Shown here one piece after another: positions 26,721 to 38,051 of a DNA stretch of 64,000 nt. The position numbers and the translations under genes are program-made. The notes beneath the pieces were generated by a model. The model saw only the letters and a list, made by a program, of their open reading frames with translations. It was not told the origin of the DNA and did no database searches. Within the stretch, counting starts at the first letter, position 1. Every line of letters begins with the position of its first letter. The stretch lies in assembly GCA_017940005.1 (NCBI GenBank), contig JAGAZO010000006.1, positions 19,088 to 83,087 of the forward strand, written 5' to 3'. Source of the DNA: Treponema sp. Lineage in GTDB: Bacteria; Spirochaetota; Spirochaetia; Treponematales; Treponemataceae.

Positions 26721-26923
26721 CTGTCACTAAATACATTATTGGGCAATGTTTTATTGTGCAGAGAGTTTAATGTATCACTTCGTGATATGAACTGCAAGGA
26801 AATTATTTAATCCATCGCTACTGCGACTTGTGTTTGCCTCGACGCTTACGTTGTAAAAAAGGTATTGAATTCTACTGCGATGCCCTATGAAAACGCCCCC
26901 TGTTGTCCAGCGTCGGAGCACGA

Positions 26924-28621
26924 TTATTTCCCTGCTTCTTTTCTCCACGCAAAATTGATTGCACTCACCACAGCCGCAACACCCGCACGTCCTACATTGC
27001 TGCTCTTCCCAACGCCCCATACAGTGTTGCCATTTTCAAGCGCAATCTGCACATACGCTATGGCGCTCGTATTGCTGCCTTTTCCAATGCTGTGTTCGTG
27101 AAACGACGTAATGTTGAAGCGTGGTACATTTGTCGTTTTGAGCGCGTTCACAAACGCATCGAGCGGTCCATTGCCTTTTGCCCCGATAGAATATTTTTCG
27201 TCATTCCATTCGACAACTGCGCGACACAGCACATAATCACTGCTTGCGCTTTCACTGTCAAGGTGCGTTTCATTCAAATCAATTATTTTTAGCGGCGCAG
27301 TTTTTTTGAGCCACGCATTTTCAAAGCAAGCGTAAATTTCACTCGGCATAAGTTCACGCTGCGCATCATCTGCAACAGTCTTAACAATTTCCCCAAATGC
27401 AACATGCATAGCTTTTGGCAGTACAATGCTATAATCATTTTCAAGAATAAACGCGGCGCCGCCTTTTCCACTCTGACTATTTATCCTTATAATACCTTCA
27501 TACTCACGTCCTATGTCGTGCGGGTCAATCGTCAAATACGGAACATCCCACAGAGCATCTTTGTCCATCTTTTCGCGCGCTGCCATACCCTTGCGTATTG
27601 CATCTTGGTGTGAGCCTGAAAATGCCGTGAACACGAGCTCCCCTGCATATGGCACGCGCGGACCAACTGTCATGCCAGTAAAAAGCTCGTACTGGCGGCG
27701 CACATCATCAATATGAGAAAAATCGAGCTTGGGATCTATGCCCTGCGTGTACATGTTGAGCGCAACATTGACAATGTCGAGATTGCCTGTGCGCTCACCG
27801 TTTCCGAACAACGTGCCTTCAACCCTGTCAGCTCCTGCAAGAAGCGCAAGCTCGCACGACGCAACGCCCTCTCCTCTGTCATTGTGATTATGAATACTCA
27901 CTGTCACATTTTCGCGATTTGTAATGTGCTTGCAAAAATATTCTACTTGGTCTGCAAAAACATTGGGAGAGGCACACTCTACAGTCGTCGGCAAATTCAA
28001 AATGATTTTGCCGCTCGTCTTTTCCCACTGTGTTTTTACCGCTTCGCATACGTCAACAGCATATTCTATTTCTGTCGTCGAAAAACTTTCGGGCGAATAC
28101 TGCAAACGTATATCAGTTTCACCTTTAAAAGCAAGACAGTCCTGTACGCACTTTACGCCATCAACTGCAAGCTGCTTGACTTGCTCTTTTGTCATACCGA
28201 ACGTATAGTTCCGCTGCGCAGGTGAAGTAGAATTATAGATATGAAAAATCACGTGGGAAGCTCCTCTAATCGCCTCAAATGTTTTTTTAACAAGATGTTC
28301 GCGCGCTTGACAGAGTACTTGCAGTGTTACGTCATTCGGCACGCGGTTTTCATCAATAAGACGGCGCAAAAATGTATATTCAGTTTCAGATGCAGATGGG
28401 AATCCCACCTCAATTTCCTTAAAGCCCAAGCGTACAAGCAAATCAAAAAATGCAAGTTTTTGCTCGACACCCATAGGATTTACGAGCGCTTGATTCCCAT
28501 CACGTAAATCAACAGAGCACCATATGGGCGCTTTTGTGATGCACTTGTCCGGCCACTCGCGCTTTTCAATCGGAATTCGCGGAAACTGAGTGTACTTACC
28601 GTTCACATTCATGCCTGCCAT
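26924..28621 (-). CDS. leuA: 2-isopropylmalate synthase
   Basis: 565 aa from ATG 28621, the LeuA type 2 length (about 560), first step of leucine synthesis from acetyl-CoA and 2-oxoisovalerate. The catalytic domain opens with CSVDLRDGNQALVNPM and has the metal motif SIHNHNDRGEG and GTLFGNGERTGN. The C-terminal regulatory domain (about 430-565) binds leucine in this family. AGGAGG stands 9 nt before the start; an in-frame GTG ten codons up was not chosen. A leader peptide with consecutive Leu codons and a terminator precede the gene, so transcription attenuation by leucine supply is predicted. No leuB, leuC or leuD is nearby. Confidence 0.95.
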   Translation of the reverse strand: MAGMNVNGKYTQFPRIPIEKREWPDKCITKAPIWCSVDLRDGNQALVNPMGVEQKLAFFDLLVRLGFKEIEVGFPSASETEYTFLRRLIDENRVPNDVTLQVLCQAREHLVKKTFEAIRGASHVIFHIYNSTSPAQRNYTFGMTKEQVKQLAVDGVKCVQDCLAFKGETDIRLQYSPESFSTTEIEYAVDVCEAVKTQWEKTSGKIILNLPTTVECASPNVFADQVEYFCKHITNRENVTVSIHNHNDRGEGVASCELALLAGADRVEGTLFGNGERTGNLDIVNVALNMYTQGIDPKLDFSHIDDVRRQYELFTGMTVGPRVPYAGELVFTAFSGSHQDAIRKGMAAREKMDKDALWDVPYLTIDPHDIGREYEGIIRINSQSGKGGAAFILENDYSIVLPKAMHVAFGEIVKTVADDAQRELMPSEIYACFENAWLKKTAPLKIIDLNETHLDSESASSDYVLCRAVVEWNDEKYSIGAKGNGPLDAFVNALKTTNVPRFNITSFHEHSIGKGSNTSAIAYVQIALENGNTVWGVGKSSNVGRAGVAAVVSAINFAWRKEAGK

Positions 28622-28666
28622 AGTATCATACCTCCTAGTGCAACATACCAACGCGCGGCAAGCTTT

Positions 28667-28698
28667 AAAACAAAAAACCTGCCGCCACGCGACAGGTT
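28667..28698 (-). terminator. intrinsic terminator in the leuA leader (attenuator)
   Basis: On the minus strand: 10-bp stem AACCTGTCGC/GCGGCAGGTT (28698-28689/28685-28676), 3-nt loop, followed by TTTT, G, TTTT. It stands 35 nt after the leader-peptide stop and 55 nt before the leuA start. Confidence 0.8.
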
Positions 28699-28732
28699 TG
28701 CAATTTGTTTAGTATACGACTATACAACACCG

Positions 28733-28786
28733 TCAACGTTGGCAAAAAAAGAGACGATTGCCTAGTAGTAGTGTTATATATATCAT
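28733..28786 (-). CDS. leuL: leuA leader peptide
   Basis: A 17-codon ORF, MIYITLLLGNRLFFCQR, on the leuA strand. It has three consecutive Leu codons, all CTA, one more Leu codon (CTC), and two ATA Ile codons. It ends 35 nt before an intrinsic terminator and 112 nt before leuA. This is the architecture of a ribosome-stalling amino acid attenuator. Just after the Leu codons GGCAA can pair with TTGCC, and GTATA/TATAC can form a later stem, which are candidate pause and anti-terminator elements. No good ribosome site precedes the ATG; a promoter nearby may make it leaderless. Confidence 0.6.
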   Translation of the reverse strand: MIYITLLLGNRLFFCQR

Positions 28787-28792
28787 AATACT

Positions 28793-28837
28793 AGTATTGC
28801 GTAAAAAGCAAAAAAGGTCAAGTATCTATGCCAGTGA
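28793..28837 (-). promoter_or_regulatory. candidate leuA promoters
   Basis: Two overlapping candidates on the minus strand: TTGACC (28821-28816), 17 nt, AATACT (28798-28793), which would start transcription at the leader-peptide ATG; and TTGTCA (28837-28832), 16 nt, GATACT, giving a leader about 30 nt longer. A third, TTGACG with TATACT at only 14 nt spacing, lies between peptide and terminator and looks weaker. The gap up to 28960 also has a GCAAATTGT/ACAATTTGC pair (28891-28899/28940-28948). Confidence 0.4.
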
Positions 28838-28960
28838 TATATTGACAACCAGCGAAAAAGTGGACACCCAGAAATTCAATGAAAAGTATTGCAAATTGTC
28901 TCGCTGGACGGAACTCCGCCTGTTACTTCTTGCAAGTTTACAATTTGCCTGTGCGATGGA

Positions 28961-29000
28961 TAAAAAAACAGTCATTCTCAATGATAAGAATGACTGTTTT
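28961..29000 (-). terminator. intrinsic terminator of the rpsL-rpsG transcript
   Basis: Perfect 14-bp stem (29000-28987/28978-28965, 8-nt loop) followed by a run of T on the minus strand, about 65 nt after the rpsG stop. Confidence 0.88.
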
Positions 29001-29063
29001 GGAATTCACCAACAAATAGCACGCATATGAACACACATCAACAGACAGATGCGCGCAACACGC

Positions 29064-29534
29064 TTACCATCTGTAATGCGCAAACGCTTTATTCGCTTCT
29101 GCCATTTTGTGCGTATCTTCTTTTTTCTTAAATGCAGCGCCAGTATTATTATATGCATCAAACAATTCTGCAGAAAGCGTATCAGCCATGCCGTGCCCAT
29201 TCCTATTGCGTGCAGCAGTAATAATCCAACGCATTGCAAGCGCTTCTTTGCGCGCATCACGAATTTCCATAGGTACTTGATATGTTGCACCACCAACGCG
29301 CCGTGATTTTACTTCTACCATAGGCTTAACGTTGTCGAGCGCCTTGAGAAACACTTCAAGCGGATCTTTATCTGTTTTTGTTTTTAAATTATCCATTGCT
29401 GTATACAAAATGCGCTTGCTTGTTTCCTTTTTACCGTTAAGCATCATGCGTGTAATGAACTTTGACACAACTTTACTATTATATTTTACATCCGGCATAA
29501 CAGGACGATCGATTGTTTTTTTATGTCTGCCCAT
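29064..29534 (-). CDS. rpsG: 30S ribosomal protein S7
   Basis: 156 aa, the usual length; primary 16S rRNA-binding protein that nucleates the 30S head. The start is [15 protein letters not shown] and the conserved block [20 protein letters not shown] is present. AGGAGATATT precedes ATG 29534. It follows rpsL by 31 nt and is the last gene of the ribosomal block; fusA and tuf, which follow in many bacteria, are absent here, as is usual for treponemes. Confidence 0.97.
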   Translation of the reverse strand: MGRHKKTIDRPVMPDVKYNSKVVSKFITRMMLNGKKETSKRILYTAMDNLKTKTDKDPLEVFLKALDNVKPMVEVKSRRVGGATYQVPMEIRDARKEALAMRWIITAARNRNGHGMADTLSAELFDAYNNTGAAFKKKEDTHKMAEANKAFAHYRW

Positions 29535-29565
29535 AATATCTCCTCTACGTTAATACCTGCAAGCA

Positions 29566-29940
29566 TTACGCCTTTGGACGCTTCGCACCATATTTTGAAC
29601 GACCGCGTTTTCGTCCGTCAACACCAAGCGTATCCTTTGTGCCGCGAATGATGTGGTAACGCACGCCCGGCAAGTCTTTTACACGACCACCACGTACCAA
29701 AACAACAGAGTGTTCCTGCAAATTGTGTCCAATGCCGGGAATATATGCAGTAACTTCTATGCCATTGCTCAACCGAACACGCGCAATTTTCCGAAGCGCA
29801 GAATTCGGCTTTTTGGGAGTCATAGTCATAACACGCGTGCATACGCCGCGCTTTTGCGGGCACGACTCAAGGGCTGGAGCTTTTGTTCTGTTCGCAGCCG
29901 ATTTGCGCCCTCGATGAATCAATTGATTAATTGTAGGCAC
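29566..29940 (-). CDS. rpsL: 30S ribosomal protein S12
   Basis: 124 aa; decoding-centre protein. The loops with the streptomycin-related lysines ([11 protein letters not shown] and [14 protein letters not shown]) are wild type by inspection. Start is GTG at 29940 (the next codons give [10 protein letters not shown]), 6 nt after AGGAGG. A promoter at 30024-30052 can express rpsL-rpsG separately from rpoBC. Confidence 0.97.
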   Translation of the reverse strand: MPTINQLIHRGRKSAANRTKAPALESCPQKRGVCTRVMTMTPKKPNSALRKIARVRLSNGIEVTAYIPGIGHNLQEHSVVLVRGGRVKDLPGVRYHIIRGTKDTLGVDGRKRGRSKYGAKRPKA

Positions 29941-30023
29941 CGCCTACCTCCTTTACTAATTCAAACTAATCCGGCAGCACTCCGGAAAATATATTGCATA
30001 AAACGTATTAAAGATAGGAATTA

Positions 30024-30052
30024 ACTATACAAATTTTTACGCCTTTCGTCAA
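30024..30052 (-). promoter_or_regulatory. rpsL promoter
   Basis: TTGACG (30052-30047), 17-nt spacer, TATAGT (30029-30024) in the 182-nt gap between rpoC and rpsL. The leader holds a small TCCGG/CCGGA hairpin just before the ribosome site. Confidence 0.65.
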
Positions 30053-30122
30053 TACGTTTCTCCAGTATGACAGCCAAAAAGTATATTCTATCTTTTAGTC
30101 AGCCACACGCTCTTTCAAAATA

Positions 30123-33100
30123 TCAATCTGCTTCAGGTTCTTCGTTATCGAATGCAGCATCCTCCGCCATGCTCAATGCTTCTTGCTCTTTTTCAATTCG
30201 GCGGCGTTCAAGAATTTCATCCATCTGTATGTCAAGGTCTTTATCGCTTTCGTCGAACAGCTTAATATTCCTGTAATTGCGTATTCCCGTGCCCGCAGGA
30301 ATCATGTGCCCGATTGCAACATTTTCTTTTATGCCGTATAAGCCATCGACAGAACCTGATATTGCGGCGTTCGTAAGCACACGCGTCGTTTCTTGGAATG
30401 ATGCTGCAGAGATGAACGAATCAACGCCAAGCGAAGCTTTTGTAATACCTTGGAACATCGGCCGACCGATTGCACTCTGCCCGCCTTCTTGAACAACGCG
30501 CTTGTTTTCCGCATGGAACTTGTATTTATCAACTTGCTGACCATAGATAAAATGCGTATCGCCAACTGCGACAATTTCCACTTTGCGTAACATCTGCCGC
30601 ACAATAATTCCAATATGTTTATCGTTGATGTCCACGCCTTGCGCACGGTACACTTGCTGAATCTCATCCATAAGATAATTTTGTAGCGCATTTTCACCAA
30701 GTATTGCCAAAATGTCATGCGGACTCGGAGAACCGTCGCACAACTGTTCTCCTGCTTCAACGTGGTCGCCGTCACGCACGAGCATACGCTTATTCATAGG
30801 AACAGCGTGCTCATACACTTTGCCAAACTCATCTTCCACCGCAACAATGCGCCGTCCTTTCATCACGCCTCGAAATTTAACGAACCCTGAAATCTTTGAG
30901 AGCACGCATGGATTCTTCGGCTTGCGCGCTTCGAATAATTCAGAAACGCGCGGCAAACCACCGGTGATATCGCTCGACTTTACCGCGCCTTTAGGAAGTT
31001 TTGCAAGCGTTACACCCGCAGCGACTTTCTGCTTGTCTTCAACGTTGAGCACTGCTCCCGCAGGCAGCGGATAGCTTCCGCTCTCGTTGCCCGCTTCATC
31101 TGTAATGAGAATGCGCGGTTGGCGCACATCGAGATGCAAATCGCTGATGATACGCTCGACATTACCAGTGTCCAAATCCATATGCTCTTCGAGCGTTGAA
31201 CCGACGATAATATCTTCAAAGTGAATGTAACCATCGCTCTCCGCAATAATCGGTTCATTGAACGGATCAAATTCGCCAATAGGTTTTCCCGCTTCCACAA
31301 TGTCGTCAGCTTTTACATAGATAGTAGAACCATTTGCAATATCAATTTTTACTTCGTTGCGCATAAGATAAACAGTATTGTTGCGAATCATGACTTTTGC
31401 AGCCGCAGAAGATTTTATTTCTTCATTTTTCTTTGAAAGAATAATGCTATCTTTGAGAATCCTGTCACCGTCAGCAACTTTCAACTCTGCGCCTTTTGCA
31501 ATTGGAAACTGCTCAAAAATACGATTCACTATCATTGAACCTTTGCGCGTAAAAAGCCACTTGCCATCTTTCATCTCAACATGCGTACCAGACACATCTT
31601 TCACAAAAGCGTTAAACTTTAGCACAATATGATTTTCTTCCGTTGTCTTTTCCGCAGCTCCTCCAGAATGGAATGTGCGGAGCGTAAGCTGTGTGCCCGG
31701 CTGCCCGATTGACTGTGCCGCAATAATGCCGACAGCTTCGCCAATTTCAACTATTTTGTTGCGCGCAAGATTTTGTCCGTAGCACTTTACGCAGATTCCA
31801 TGACGCGCTTCGCAGGTGAGCACTGTGCGTAGCTTCACCTTTTCAACACCAGCTTCATCAATGGCATGTGCAAGCACGGGGTCAATATACTGATTCACGT
31901 CACACAATAACTCGCCAGTAATTGGATGAATGACGCGCTCTATCGTGTAGTGACCAACAATTCTGTCGGCAAGCGGAACGCTGATTTCATCGCCCTCTTT
32001 TATTGCAGCATAATCAATGCCATTGATAGTGCCGCAGTCGTCATCATTGACAACAACATCTTGCGCCACATCAACAAGTCGCCGCGTCATATAGCCAGCA
32101 TCAGCAGTTTTCAACGCAGTGTCTGACAAACCTTTGCGCGCGCCGTTTGTTGAAATGAAGAATTCTATGACAGAAAGCCCCTCTTTGAAGTTGGAGCGAA
32201 TCGGCAGCTCAATGATGTCGCCATTTGGCTTTGCCATAAGACCACGCATCGCCGCAAGCTGTGAAATCTGTTTTGGAGAGCCGCGCGCACCAGACTTTGC
32301 CATCATGTAGATGGTATTGAAGCCGTCTTTATCTTTGGCAAGGTTATCCATCATTATTTTTGAAAGTTCATCATTTGCGCGCGCCCACAAGTCCGTTACT
32401 TTTTGATAGCGTTCTTCCGCAGTGATAATGCCCTTTGAATACTGGCTCACTATCTCTTCAACTTCTTTGTTCGCCTTTTCAACCATCTTTTTCTTTTCGG
32501 AGGGAACAAGAATGTCGTCCATGGAAAGCGTCGCTCCATAAAATGTAGCGTTTTTGTAGCCACACGCTTTAATTGCATCAAGCATTTTTATCGTGAGCCA
32601 TGCTCCTTGCGTATGGTACACATGCTCAATCATCTTGCGCAATTTTTTATCGTCCATCTGCTCGTTTACATAGCCAATATCGTCGGGCATTTCTTCGTTG
32701 AATGCGAGAATGCCAGCAGATGTTTTAATAACTTCACCTGCATTAAATGCGCCTTCTTCAAATGATTTTTTGGGTACAGGCACGTTGATTGCAGCTTGCC
32801 ATTCAATGCTGCCACTTTCCGCCGCCATGCGCGCCTCATCAGCAGAAGAAAAACGCCTGCCCGTGCCTTTTGCGTTCGGCTTAATCGATGTCATGTAGTA
32901 GATGCCGAGCACCATATCCTGCGACGGATAGACGATTGTGTTGCCGTTCGCCGGGTCAAGAAGGTTTCGCGCGGAAAGCATGAGCGTCCAGCACTCCATC
33001 TGCGCCGCTTGTGTGAGCGGCACGTGGATTGCCATCTGGTCGCCGTCAAAGTCAGCGTTGAACGCTTTGCACGCAAGCGGATGCAGTTTGATTGCCTTGC

Positions 33101-34397
33101 CTTCAACGAGCACCGGCTCGAATGCCTGAATGCCCAGTCGGTGCAATGTCGGCGCACGATTGAGCATGACAGGATGCTCGCGCACCACTTCGTCAAGGAT
33201 TGCGTACACTTCGGGCGATTCCGATTCAACGAGGATTTTTGCCTTTTTAATGTTGAACACCACGTCTTTATCAACGAGCTTTTTCATGATGAACGGTTTG
33301 AACAGCTCAAGCGCCATCTTTGTGGGAAGCCCGCACTGCCACAGCTTCAACTCCGGTCCTACAACGATTACTGAACGACCTGAATAGTCAACACGCTTTC
33401 CGAGCAGATTTTGACGAAATCGTCCCTGCTTGCCTTTGAGCATATCGCTAATCGATTTAAGCGGGCGGTTTGACGCGCCTTTGACAACGCGCTTTCGCTT
33501 GCTGTTATCAAACAACGCATCAACTGCCTCTTGCAACATGCGCTTTTCATTTCTGATGATGATGTCTGGCGCAGAAAGCTGCTGCAAGCGCTTGAGACGG
33601 TTATTACGGTTTATGACGCGGCGATACAAATCGTTCAAGTCGCTCGTGGCAAACCGCCCGCCGTCAAGCTGCACCATGGGGCGCAAATCTGGCGGAATGA
33701 CGGGGATAACGTCTAAAATCATCCAGCTCGCTTTGTTACCGCTCTCACGGAAATGCTCCACAATTTCAATGCGTTTTAAAAGCCGCCTATCACTCTTTGC
33801 GCCTTTTTCAATCATCTTTGCGCGGAGCTCAACAGCAAGTGCATCAAGATCAAGCCCCTCAAGGAGCATTTTAATCGCCTCCGCGCCCATATCGGCGGTA
33901 AATGTTTCGCCGTAACGCTCGCGCGCTTCATTGTACTCGTCTTCCGTGAGCAGTTGCATTTTTTTCAAATCGGTGTCACCTGGCTCTATGACAATGTATT
34001 TTTCGTAATAGAGCACGGAGCGCAATGCGGCAACTTGCAAATCGAGCAGCAGCCCCATGCGGCTCGGCACAGAGCGGTAGTACCAGATGTGGCTCACAGG
34101 AGCTGCAAGCTCTATGTGGCCGGTGCGCTCGCGACGCACTTTAAAATCGGTAACTTCGACGCCGCACCTGTCACAGATGACGCCTTTGTAGCGGATAGAC
34201 TTAAATTTGCCGCAGTAACATTCCCACTCTTTTGTGGTGCCGAAAATGCGCTCGCAAAAAAGTCCGTCTTTTTCAGGACGAAGCGTGCGGTAATTGATAG
34301 TCTCGGGCTTTTTCACTTCGCCATATGACCACGCGCGAATCGTATCGGGCGAGGCAAGCTTTATCTTTAAGCTGTCAAAATCTTGAATATCACGCAT
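30123..34397 (-). CDS. rpoC: DNA-directed RNA polymerase subunit beta'
   Basis: 1424 aa, close to the E. coli length. The N-terminal zinc motif reads CYCGKF then CDRCG (about residues 70-90). The active-site triad NADFDGD lies near residue 445. A second Cys cluster, [13 protein letters not shown], lies near residue 870. The C-terminus is acidic. AGGAGA precedes ATG 34397, 17 nt after rpoB. Intact by inspection. Confidence 0.98.
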   Translation of the reverse strand: MRDIQDFDSLKIKLASPDTIRAWSYGEVKKPETINYRTLRPEKDGLFCERIFGTTKEWECYCGKFKSIRYKGVICDRCGVEVTDFKVRRERTGHIELAAPVSHIWYYRSVPSRMGLLLDLQVAALRSVLYYEKYIVIEPGDTDLKKMQLLTEDEYNEARERYGETFTADMGAEAIKMLLEGLDLDALAVELRAKMIEKGAKSDRRLLKRIEIVEHFRESGNKASWMILDVIPVIPPDLRPMVQLDGGRFATSDLNDLYRRVINRNNRLKRLQQLSAPDIIIRNEKRMLQEAVDALFDNSKRKRVVKGASNRPLKSISDMLKGKQGRFRQNLLGKRVDYSGRSVIVVGPELKLWQCGLPTKMALELFKPFIMKKLVDKDVVFNIKKAKILVESESPEVYAILDEVVREHPVMLNRAPTLHRLGIQAFEPVLVEGKAIKLHPLACKAFNADFDGDQMAIHVPLTQAAQMECWTLMLSARNLLDPANGNTIVYPSQDMVLGIYYMTSIKPNAKGTGRRFSSADEARMAAESGSIEWQAAINVPVPKKSFEEGAFNAGEVIKTSAGILAFNEEMPDDIGYVNEQMDDKKLRKMIEHVYHTQGAWLTIKMLDAIKACGYKNATFYGATLSMDDILVPSEKKKMVEKANKEVEEIVSQYSKGIITAEERYQKVTDLWARANDELSKIMMDNLAKDKDGFNTIYMMAKSGARGSPKQISQLAAMRGLMAKPNGDIIELPIRSNFKEGLSVIEFFISTNGARKGLSDTALKTADAGYMTRRLVDVAQDVVVNDDDCGTINGIDYAAIKEGDEISVPLADRIVGHYTIERVIHPITGELLCDVNQYIDPVLAHAIDEAGVEKVKLRTVLTCEARHGICVKCYGQNLARNKIVEIGEAVGIIAAQSIGQPGTQLTLRTFHSGGAAEKTTEENHIVLKFNAFVKDVSGTHVEMKDGKWLFTRKGSMIVNRIFEQFPIAKGAELKVADGDRILKDSIILSKKNEEIKSSAAAKVMIRNNTVYLMRNEVKIDIANGSTIYVKADDIVEAGKPIGEFDPFNEPIIAESDGYIHFEDIIVGSTLEEHMDLDTGNVERIISDLHLDVRQPRILITDEAGNESGSYPLPAGAVLNVEDKQKVAAGVTLAKLPKGAVKSSDITGGLPRVSELFEARKPKNPCVLSKISGFVKFRGVMKGRRIVAVEDEFGKVYEHAVPMNKRMLVRDGDHVEAGEQLCDGSPSPHDILAILGENALQNYLMDEIQQVYRAQGVDINDKHIGIIVRQMLRKVEIVAVGDTHFIYGQQVDKYKFHAENKRVVQEGGQSAIGRPMFQGITKASLGVDSFISAASFQETTRVLTNAAISGSVDGLYGIKENVAIGHMIPAGTGIRNYRNIKLFDESDKDLDIQMDEILERRRIEKEQEALSMAEDAAFDNEEPEAD

Positions 34398-34414
34398 TCA
34401 TTTCTCCTGTTGTG

Positions 34415-37400
34415 CTATCGTGCTTCTTTTTCAAAACCAGAAGCCGCTTTATCAATAAGTTCTTGATCGCGTTCTGTCAAGGCAATCTGCTTGCCCTTTG
34501 CATCATAAATAGTAAAGTCGAGCGCAAGTCCGCGCAACTCCTGCACGAGCACATTGAACGATTCGGGAATGCCCGCAGGCGAAGACGGGTCACCTTTTAC
34601 GATTGACTCGTAAATCTTCGAGCGACCGTTCATGTCGTCAGACTTGATTGTCATCATCTCCTGCAACGTGTTTGCAGCGCCATACGCTTCGAGCGCCCAC
34701 ACTTCCATTTCGCCAAGACGCTGCCCGCCAAACTGCGCTTTGCCGCCGAGCGGCTGTTGTGTGACAAGCGAGTACGGACCAGTCGAGCGCGCGTGCATTT
34801 TGTCGTCCACAAGGTGATGCAGCTTCATAAAGTAGATTACACCGACAAATATAGGATTGACAAACTGCACGCCAGTGCGCCCGTCACGGACAATCTGCTT
34901 GCAGTCACCAGAAAGTCCCGCCTCTTCCAATTTTTGAGCAATCATCTCTTGGCTCGGCGTCTGGAACGCGGGACATTCATAGAACTGGCGCAAATAGCGT
35001 CCTGCCATGCCAAGCTCGCTTTCCATAATTTGCCCGATGTTCATGCGCGACGGAACGCCAAGCGGATTCAAGCAAATGTCAAGCGGCGTGCCGTCTTCAA
35101 GGTATGGCATATCTTCAATTGGAAGGATGCGTGCCACAACGCCCTTGTTGCCGTGACGCCCTGCCATTTTATCGCCTTCGCACAATTTGCGCTTGTTCGC
35201 AATGAGCACTTTCACCACTTCGTCAACGCCGGGATTAAGGTCGTCGCCTTCTGTGCGGCGCAACCGCTGCACGTCTATGACAACACCTTCAACGCCATGC
35301 GGTATGCGCAGAGAGGAGTCGCGCACTTCTTTTGCCTTTTCACCGAAAATCGAATTCAGCAGTTTGAATTCAGGCGTTGTCTCCGTCTCGCTCTTCGGCG
35401 TAACTTTGCCGACGAGAATGTCGCCGCTGCGTACTTTTGCACCAATTCGTATAATACCTTCCGCATCGAGATTGTTGAGCGTTTTTTCTGCAGTATTCGG
35501 CACATCGCGCGTAATTTTTTCAGGTCCGAGCTTCGTTTCCCGTATCTCGATTGAAAACTCTTTGATGTGAATTGACGTATACATGTCTTCACGCACAACA
35601 CGTTGCGAAATGAGCACCGCATCTTCGTAGTTATATCCGTTCCACGGCACAAATCCTACAAGAATATTACGACCAAGCGACAACTCACCATTGAACGTTG
35701 CAGGTCCATCTGCCAAAACATCGCCAACTTTTACTTTTTCGCCAACAGAAACAGTCGGTCGTTGATGGTAACACGTGTCCTGATTTGTGCGCTGGTATTT
35801 GAGCAGTATGTACTCGTCGAGCGGGTCTGATTTTTTTGCGCCATCAACTTTTATCTTGATGCAGTCGCTCGTAACCCACACAACTTCACCTGCATTTTTT
35901 GCTTTTATCAAAACGCCCGAATCGTGTGCAGTCTTCTCTTCCATGCCAGTGCCTACAATCGGCGGTTCAGGAAAAAGAAGCGGAACAGCTTGACGTTGCA
36001 TGTTGCACCCCATGAGCGCGCGGTTTGCGTCATCGTGTTCGAGGAATGGAACAAGCGATGCGGACACAGAGATTACCTGACGCGGAGACACATCAATATA
36101 CTGTACGTCTTTTGGTGAACGCTGCGTATAGTTGCCACGATTGCGGCATGAAATCATATCTGTCGGGAATGAGCCGTCCTTGCCAATGCCCTCTACAACT
36201 TGTCCAATGTAATATTTATCTTCATCTATTGCAGAAAGATAATCGACTTTTCCAGTAACCTTGCCGTTTTCCACTTTGCGGTAAGGCGCTTCAAGAAATC
36301 CGTAATCGTTTATGCGCGTAAAAATTGCGAGCGACACGATAAGCCCGATATTCGGGCCTTCAGGCGTTTCAATAGGACACATGCGTCCATAATGCGAATA
36401 GTGCACGTCGCGTACTTCAAAACCAGCGCGCTCACGTGAAAGGCCGCCGGGACCAAGCGCATTGAGACGGCGTTTGTGCGTCAGTTCTGCGAGCGGGTTC
36501 ACCTGATCCATGAATTGTGAAAGCTGCGATGAGCCGAAAAATTCTTTTATTGACGCAACAATCGGCTTTATCGAAATCAAGTCTTGCGGCTTGAGCGTCT
36601 CTGTCTCTTTTAGACCCATGCGTTCTTTTGCAATGCGCTCCATGCGCGCAAACGCCGTTTTGAGCTGATTTGTCATAAGCTCGCCGACAGAACGAATGCG
36701 GCGATTGCCGAGGTGATCAATGTCGTCAATCTGCTCGTCGCCAATGTACACCTTGATGAGATACTTCATCGTCTGAATTACGTCTTCTTTAATAAGCGTA
36801 AAATCTTTTACGTCGTCTTTATAGTCAAATTTTTTATTGAGTTTGTAGCGGCCAACTCGTCCTAAATCATATCGTCGTTCTGAAAAAAACATAGACATCA
36901 AATCTTTTTCGGCAGCCTCAATCGTAATCGGTTCGCCTGGCATAAGGATTTGATACACCGCAGAAAGTGCGTCTTCTTTTGTCGGCTCCATGTCTACGGA
37001 GCCTTCTTTTACATACCGCACTTCTTCGCGCTCAAAGCAGTTGATAATCATCTGCGAATTGAGCGAACTGTTCTTCTCATCTTTGTCGTTGAGATTTTTT
37101 CGCGCGTCAAATTTAATAACAGTAATTTTGCTGACATTGTTCGCAATCAAGTCGTCAATTTCGTGCGGATGCAACCGAAGCCCCGCGTTGAACAGACGCT
37201 TTTCTTCATTTGTCTCTGTATCGTGCAAAATGACTGCACTTGCAAGCACTTTATCAACAAGCTTTTCGCGCGACGATGCATCGCTTTTTACAGCAACTTC
37301 CTCTGTCTCGTAAAAACAGCGGATAATCTCTTCGCGCGTATTATAGCCGAGCGCACGCAAAAAAATTGTTCCCAGAATTTTTTTCTTGCGGTCAATCTTT

Positions 37401-37966
37401 GCAAAAATCAACTCTTTCTTTTGGTCGATTTCAAATTCAAGCCACGAACCGCGATACGGAATAATGCGGCTCGAATAGACGCCTTTGTCGTGCGAAAAAA
37501 TGACGCCCGGCGAGCGATGAATCTGCGAAACGACAACACGCTCAGCTCCATTGATAATAAATGTACCACGGTCTGTCATGAGCGGAATGTCGCCCATGTA
37601 TATGTCTTTTTGAAGGATTGTACCTGTCTGCAAAAACACAAGCCTGATAGCAGCTTTGAGCGGCACTGCATATGTCAATCCCTTTTGCTTGCATTCAAAT
37701 TCTGAAAATTTGATATTTTCAAAATCAAGCTGATACGAGTCGAATTCCAGCGACATATCGCTGTTCGGACTTTCGATAGGAAATGTGGAAGAAAACACTT
37801 CCTGTAATCCCTGCTCAGCCAGTTTTTCTTTGTTTTTGATTTTAGTTGCTTGAAGGAAACTTTCGTATGATGATGTCTGGATTGAAATTAAATCCGGCAC
37901 ATCCATAAAACTTCGTATATCTTGCCCGATATACTGACGATTGATGGTCTGCGTTTTTGCGAACAT
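34415..37966 (-). CDS. rpoB: DNA-directed RNA polymerase subunit beta
   Basis: 1183 aa. The rifampicin-pocket segment reads [29 protein letters not shown]. Asn502 (codon at 36461-36463) takes the place of E. coli Ser531. Asn here is known from rifampicin-resistant spirochetes, so natural resistance is expected. Other hallmarks are [18 protein letters not shown] and the C-terminal [24 protein letters not shown] precedes ATG 37966. A strong hairpin lies between rplL and this gene. Confidence 0.98.
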   Translation of the reverse strand: MFAKTQTINRQYIGQDIRSFMDVPDLISIQTSSYESFLQATKIKNKEKLAEQGLQEVFSSTFPIESPNSDMSLEFDSYQLDFENIKFSEFECKQKGLTYAVPLKAAIRLVFLQTGTILQKDIYMGDIPLMTDRGTFIINGAERVVVSQIHRSPGVIFSHDKGVYSSRIIPYRGSWLEFEIDQKKELIFAKIDRKKKILGTIFLRALGYNTREEIIRCFYETEEVAVKSDASSREKLVDKVLASAVILHDTETNEEKRLFNAGLRLHPHEIDDLIANNVSKITVIKFDARKNLNDKDEKNSSLNSQMIINCFEREEVRYVKEGSVDMEPTKEDALSAVYQILMPGEPITIEAAEKDLMSMFFSERRYDLGRVGRYKLNKKFDYKDDVKDFTLIKEDVIQTMKYLIKVYIGDEQIDDIDHLGNRRIRSVGELMTNQLKTAFARMERIAKERMGLKETETLKPQDLISIKPIVASIKEFFGSSQLSQFMDQVNPLAELTHKRRLNALGPGGLSRERAGFEVRDVHYSHYGRMCPIETPEGPNIGLIVSLAIFTRINDYGFLEAPYRKVENGKVTGKVDYLSAIDEDKYYIGQVVEGIGKDGSFPTDMISCRNRGNYTQRSPKDVQYIDVSPRQVISVSASLVPFLEHDDANRALMGCNMQRQAVPLLFPEPPIVGTGMEEKTAHDSGVLIKAKNAGEVVWVTSDCIKIKVDGAKKSDPLDEYILLKYQRTNQDTCYHQRPTVSVGEKVKVGDVLADGPATFNGELSLGRNILVGFVPWNGYNYEDAVLISQRVVREDMYTSIHIKEFSIEIRETKLGPEKITRDVPNTAEKTLNNLDAEGIIRIGAKVRSGDILVGKVTPKSETETTPEFKLLNSIFGEKAKEVRDSSLRIPHGVEGVVIDVQRLRRTEGDDLNPGVDEVVKVLIANKRKLCEGDKMAGRHGNKGVVARILPIEDMPYLEDGTPLDICLNPLGVPSRMNIGQIMESELGMAGRYLRQFYECPAFQTPSQEMIAQKLEEAGLSGDCKQIVRDGRTGVQFVNPIFVGVIYFMKLHHLVDDKMHARSTGPYSLVTQQPLGGKAQFGGQRLGEMEVWALEAYGAANTLQEMMTIKSDDMNGRSKIYESIVKGDPSSPAGIPESFNVLVQELRGLALDFTIYDAKGKQIALTERDQELIDKAASGFEKEAR

Positions 37967-37990
37967 GCAATACCCTCTAGAATGTGTTCA

Positions 37991-38037
37991 GGGCTTTCCT
38001 GCTACAAGCGGAAACTCCGCTCAGCACAGGAAAACCC
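37991..38037 (-). other. long hairpin between rplL and rpoB (processing or attenuation site)
   Basis: Outer 11-bp stem 37991-38001/38027-38037 (one G-U pair), 5-nt side loops, inner 6-bp stem AGCGGA/TCCGCT (38007-38012/38016-38021). It has no T run. The position equals that of the E. coli rplL-rpoB attenuator and RNase III site, so a role in lowering rpoBC output relative to L7/L12 is inferred. Confidence 0.6.
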
Positions 38038-38051
38038 GATTGTGATTTTAG

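Noticed and set aside
28622..28760. T-box riboswitch before leuA
   Set aside because: No AGGGTGGNACCGCG-type box or specifier stem; the leader peptide with Leu codons explains the terminator better.
28758..29030. 90-codon plus-strand ORF upstream of rpsG's end
   Set aside because: It spans an intrinsic terminator and the leuA leader of the other strand, and its composition is not protein-like.
36950..37705. 251-codon plus-strand ORF opposite rpoB
   Set aside because: Antisense shadow of a highly conserved core gene with no ribosome site.
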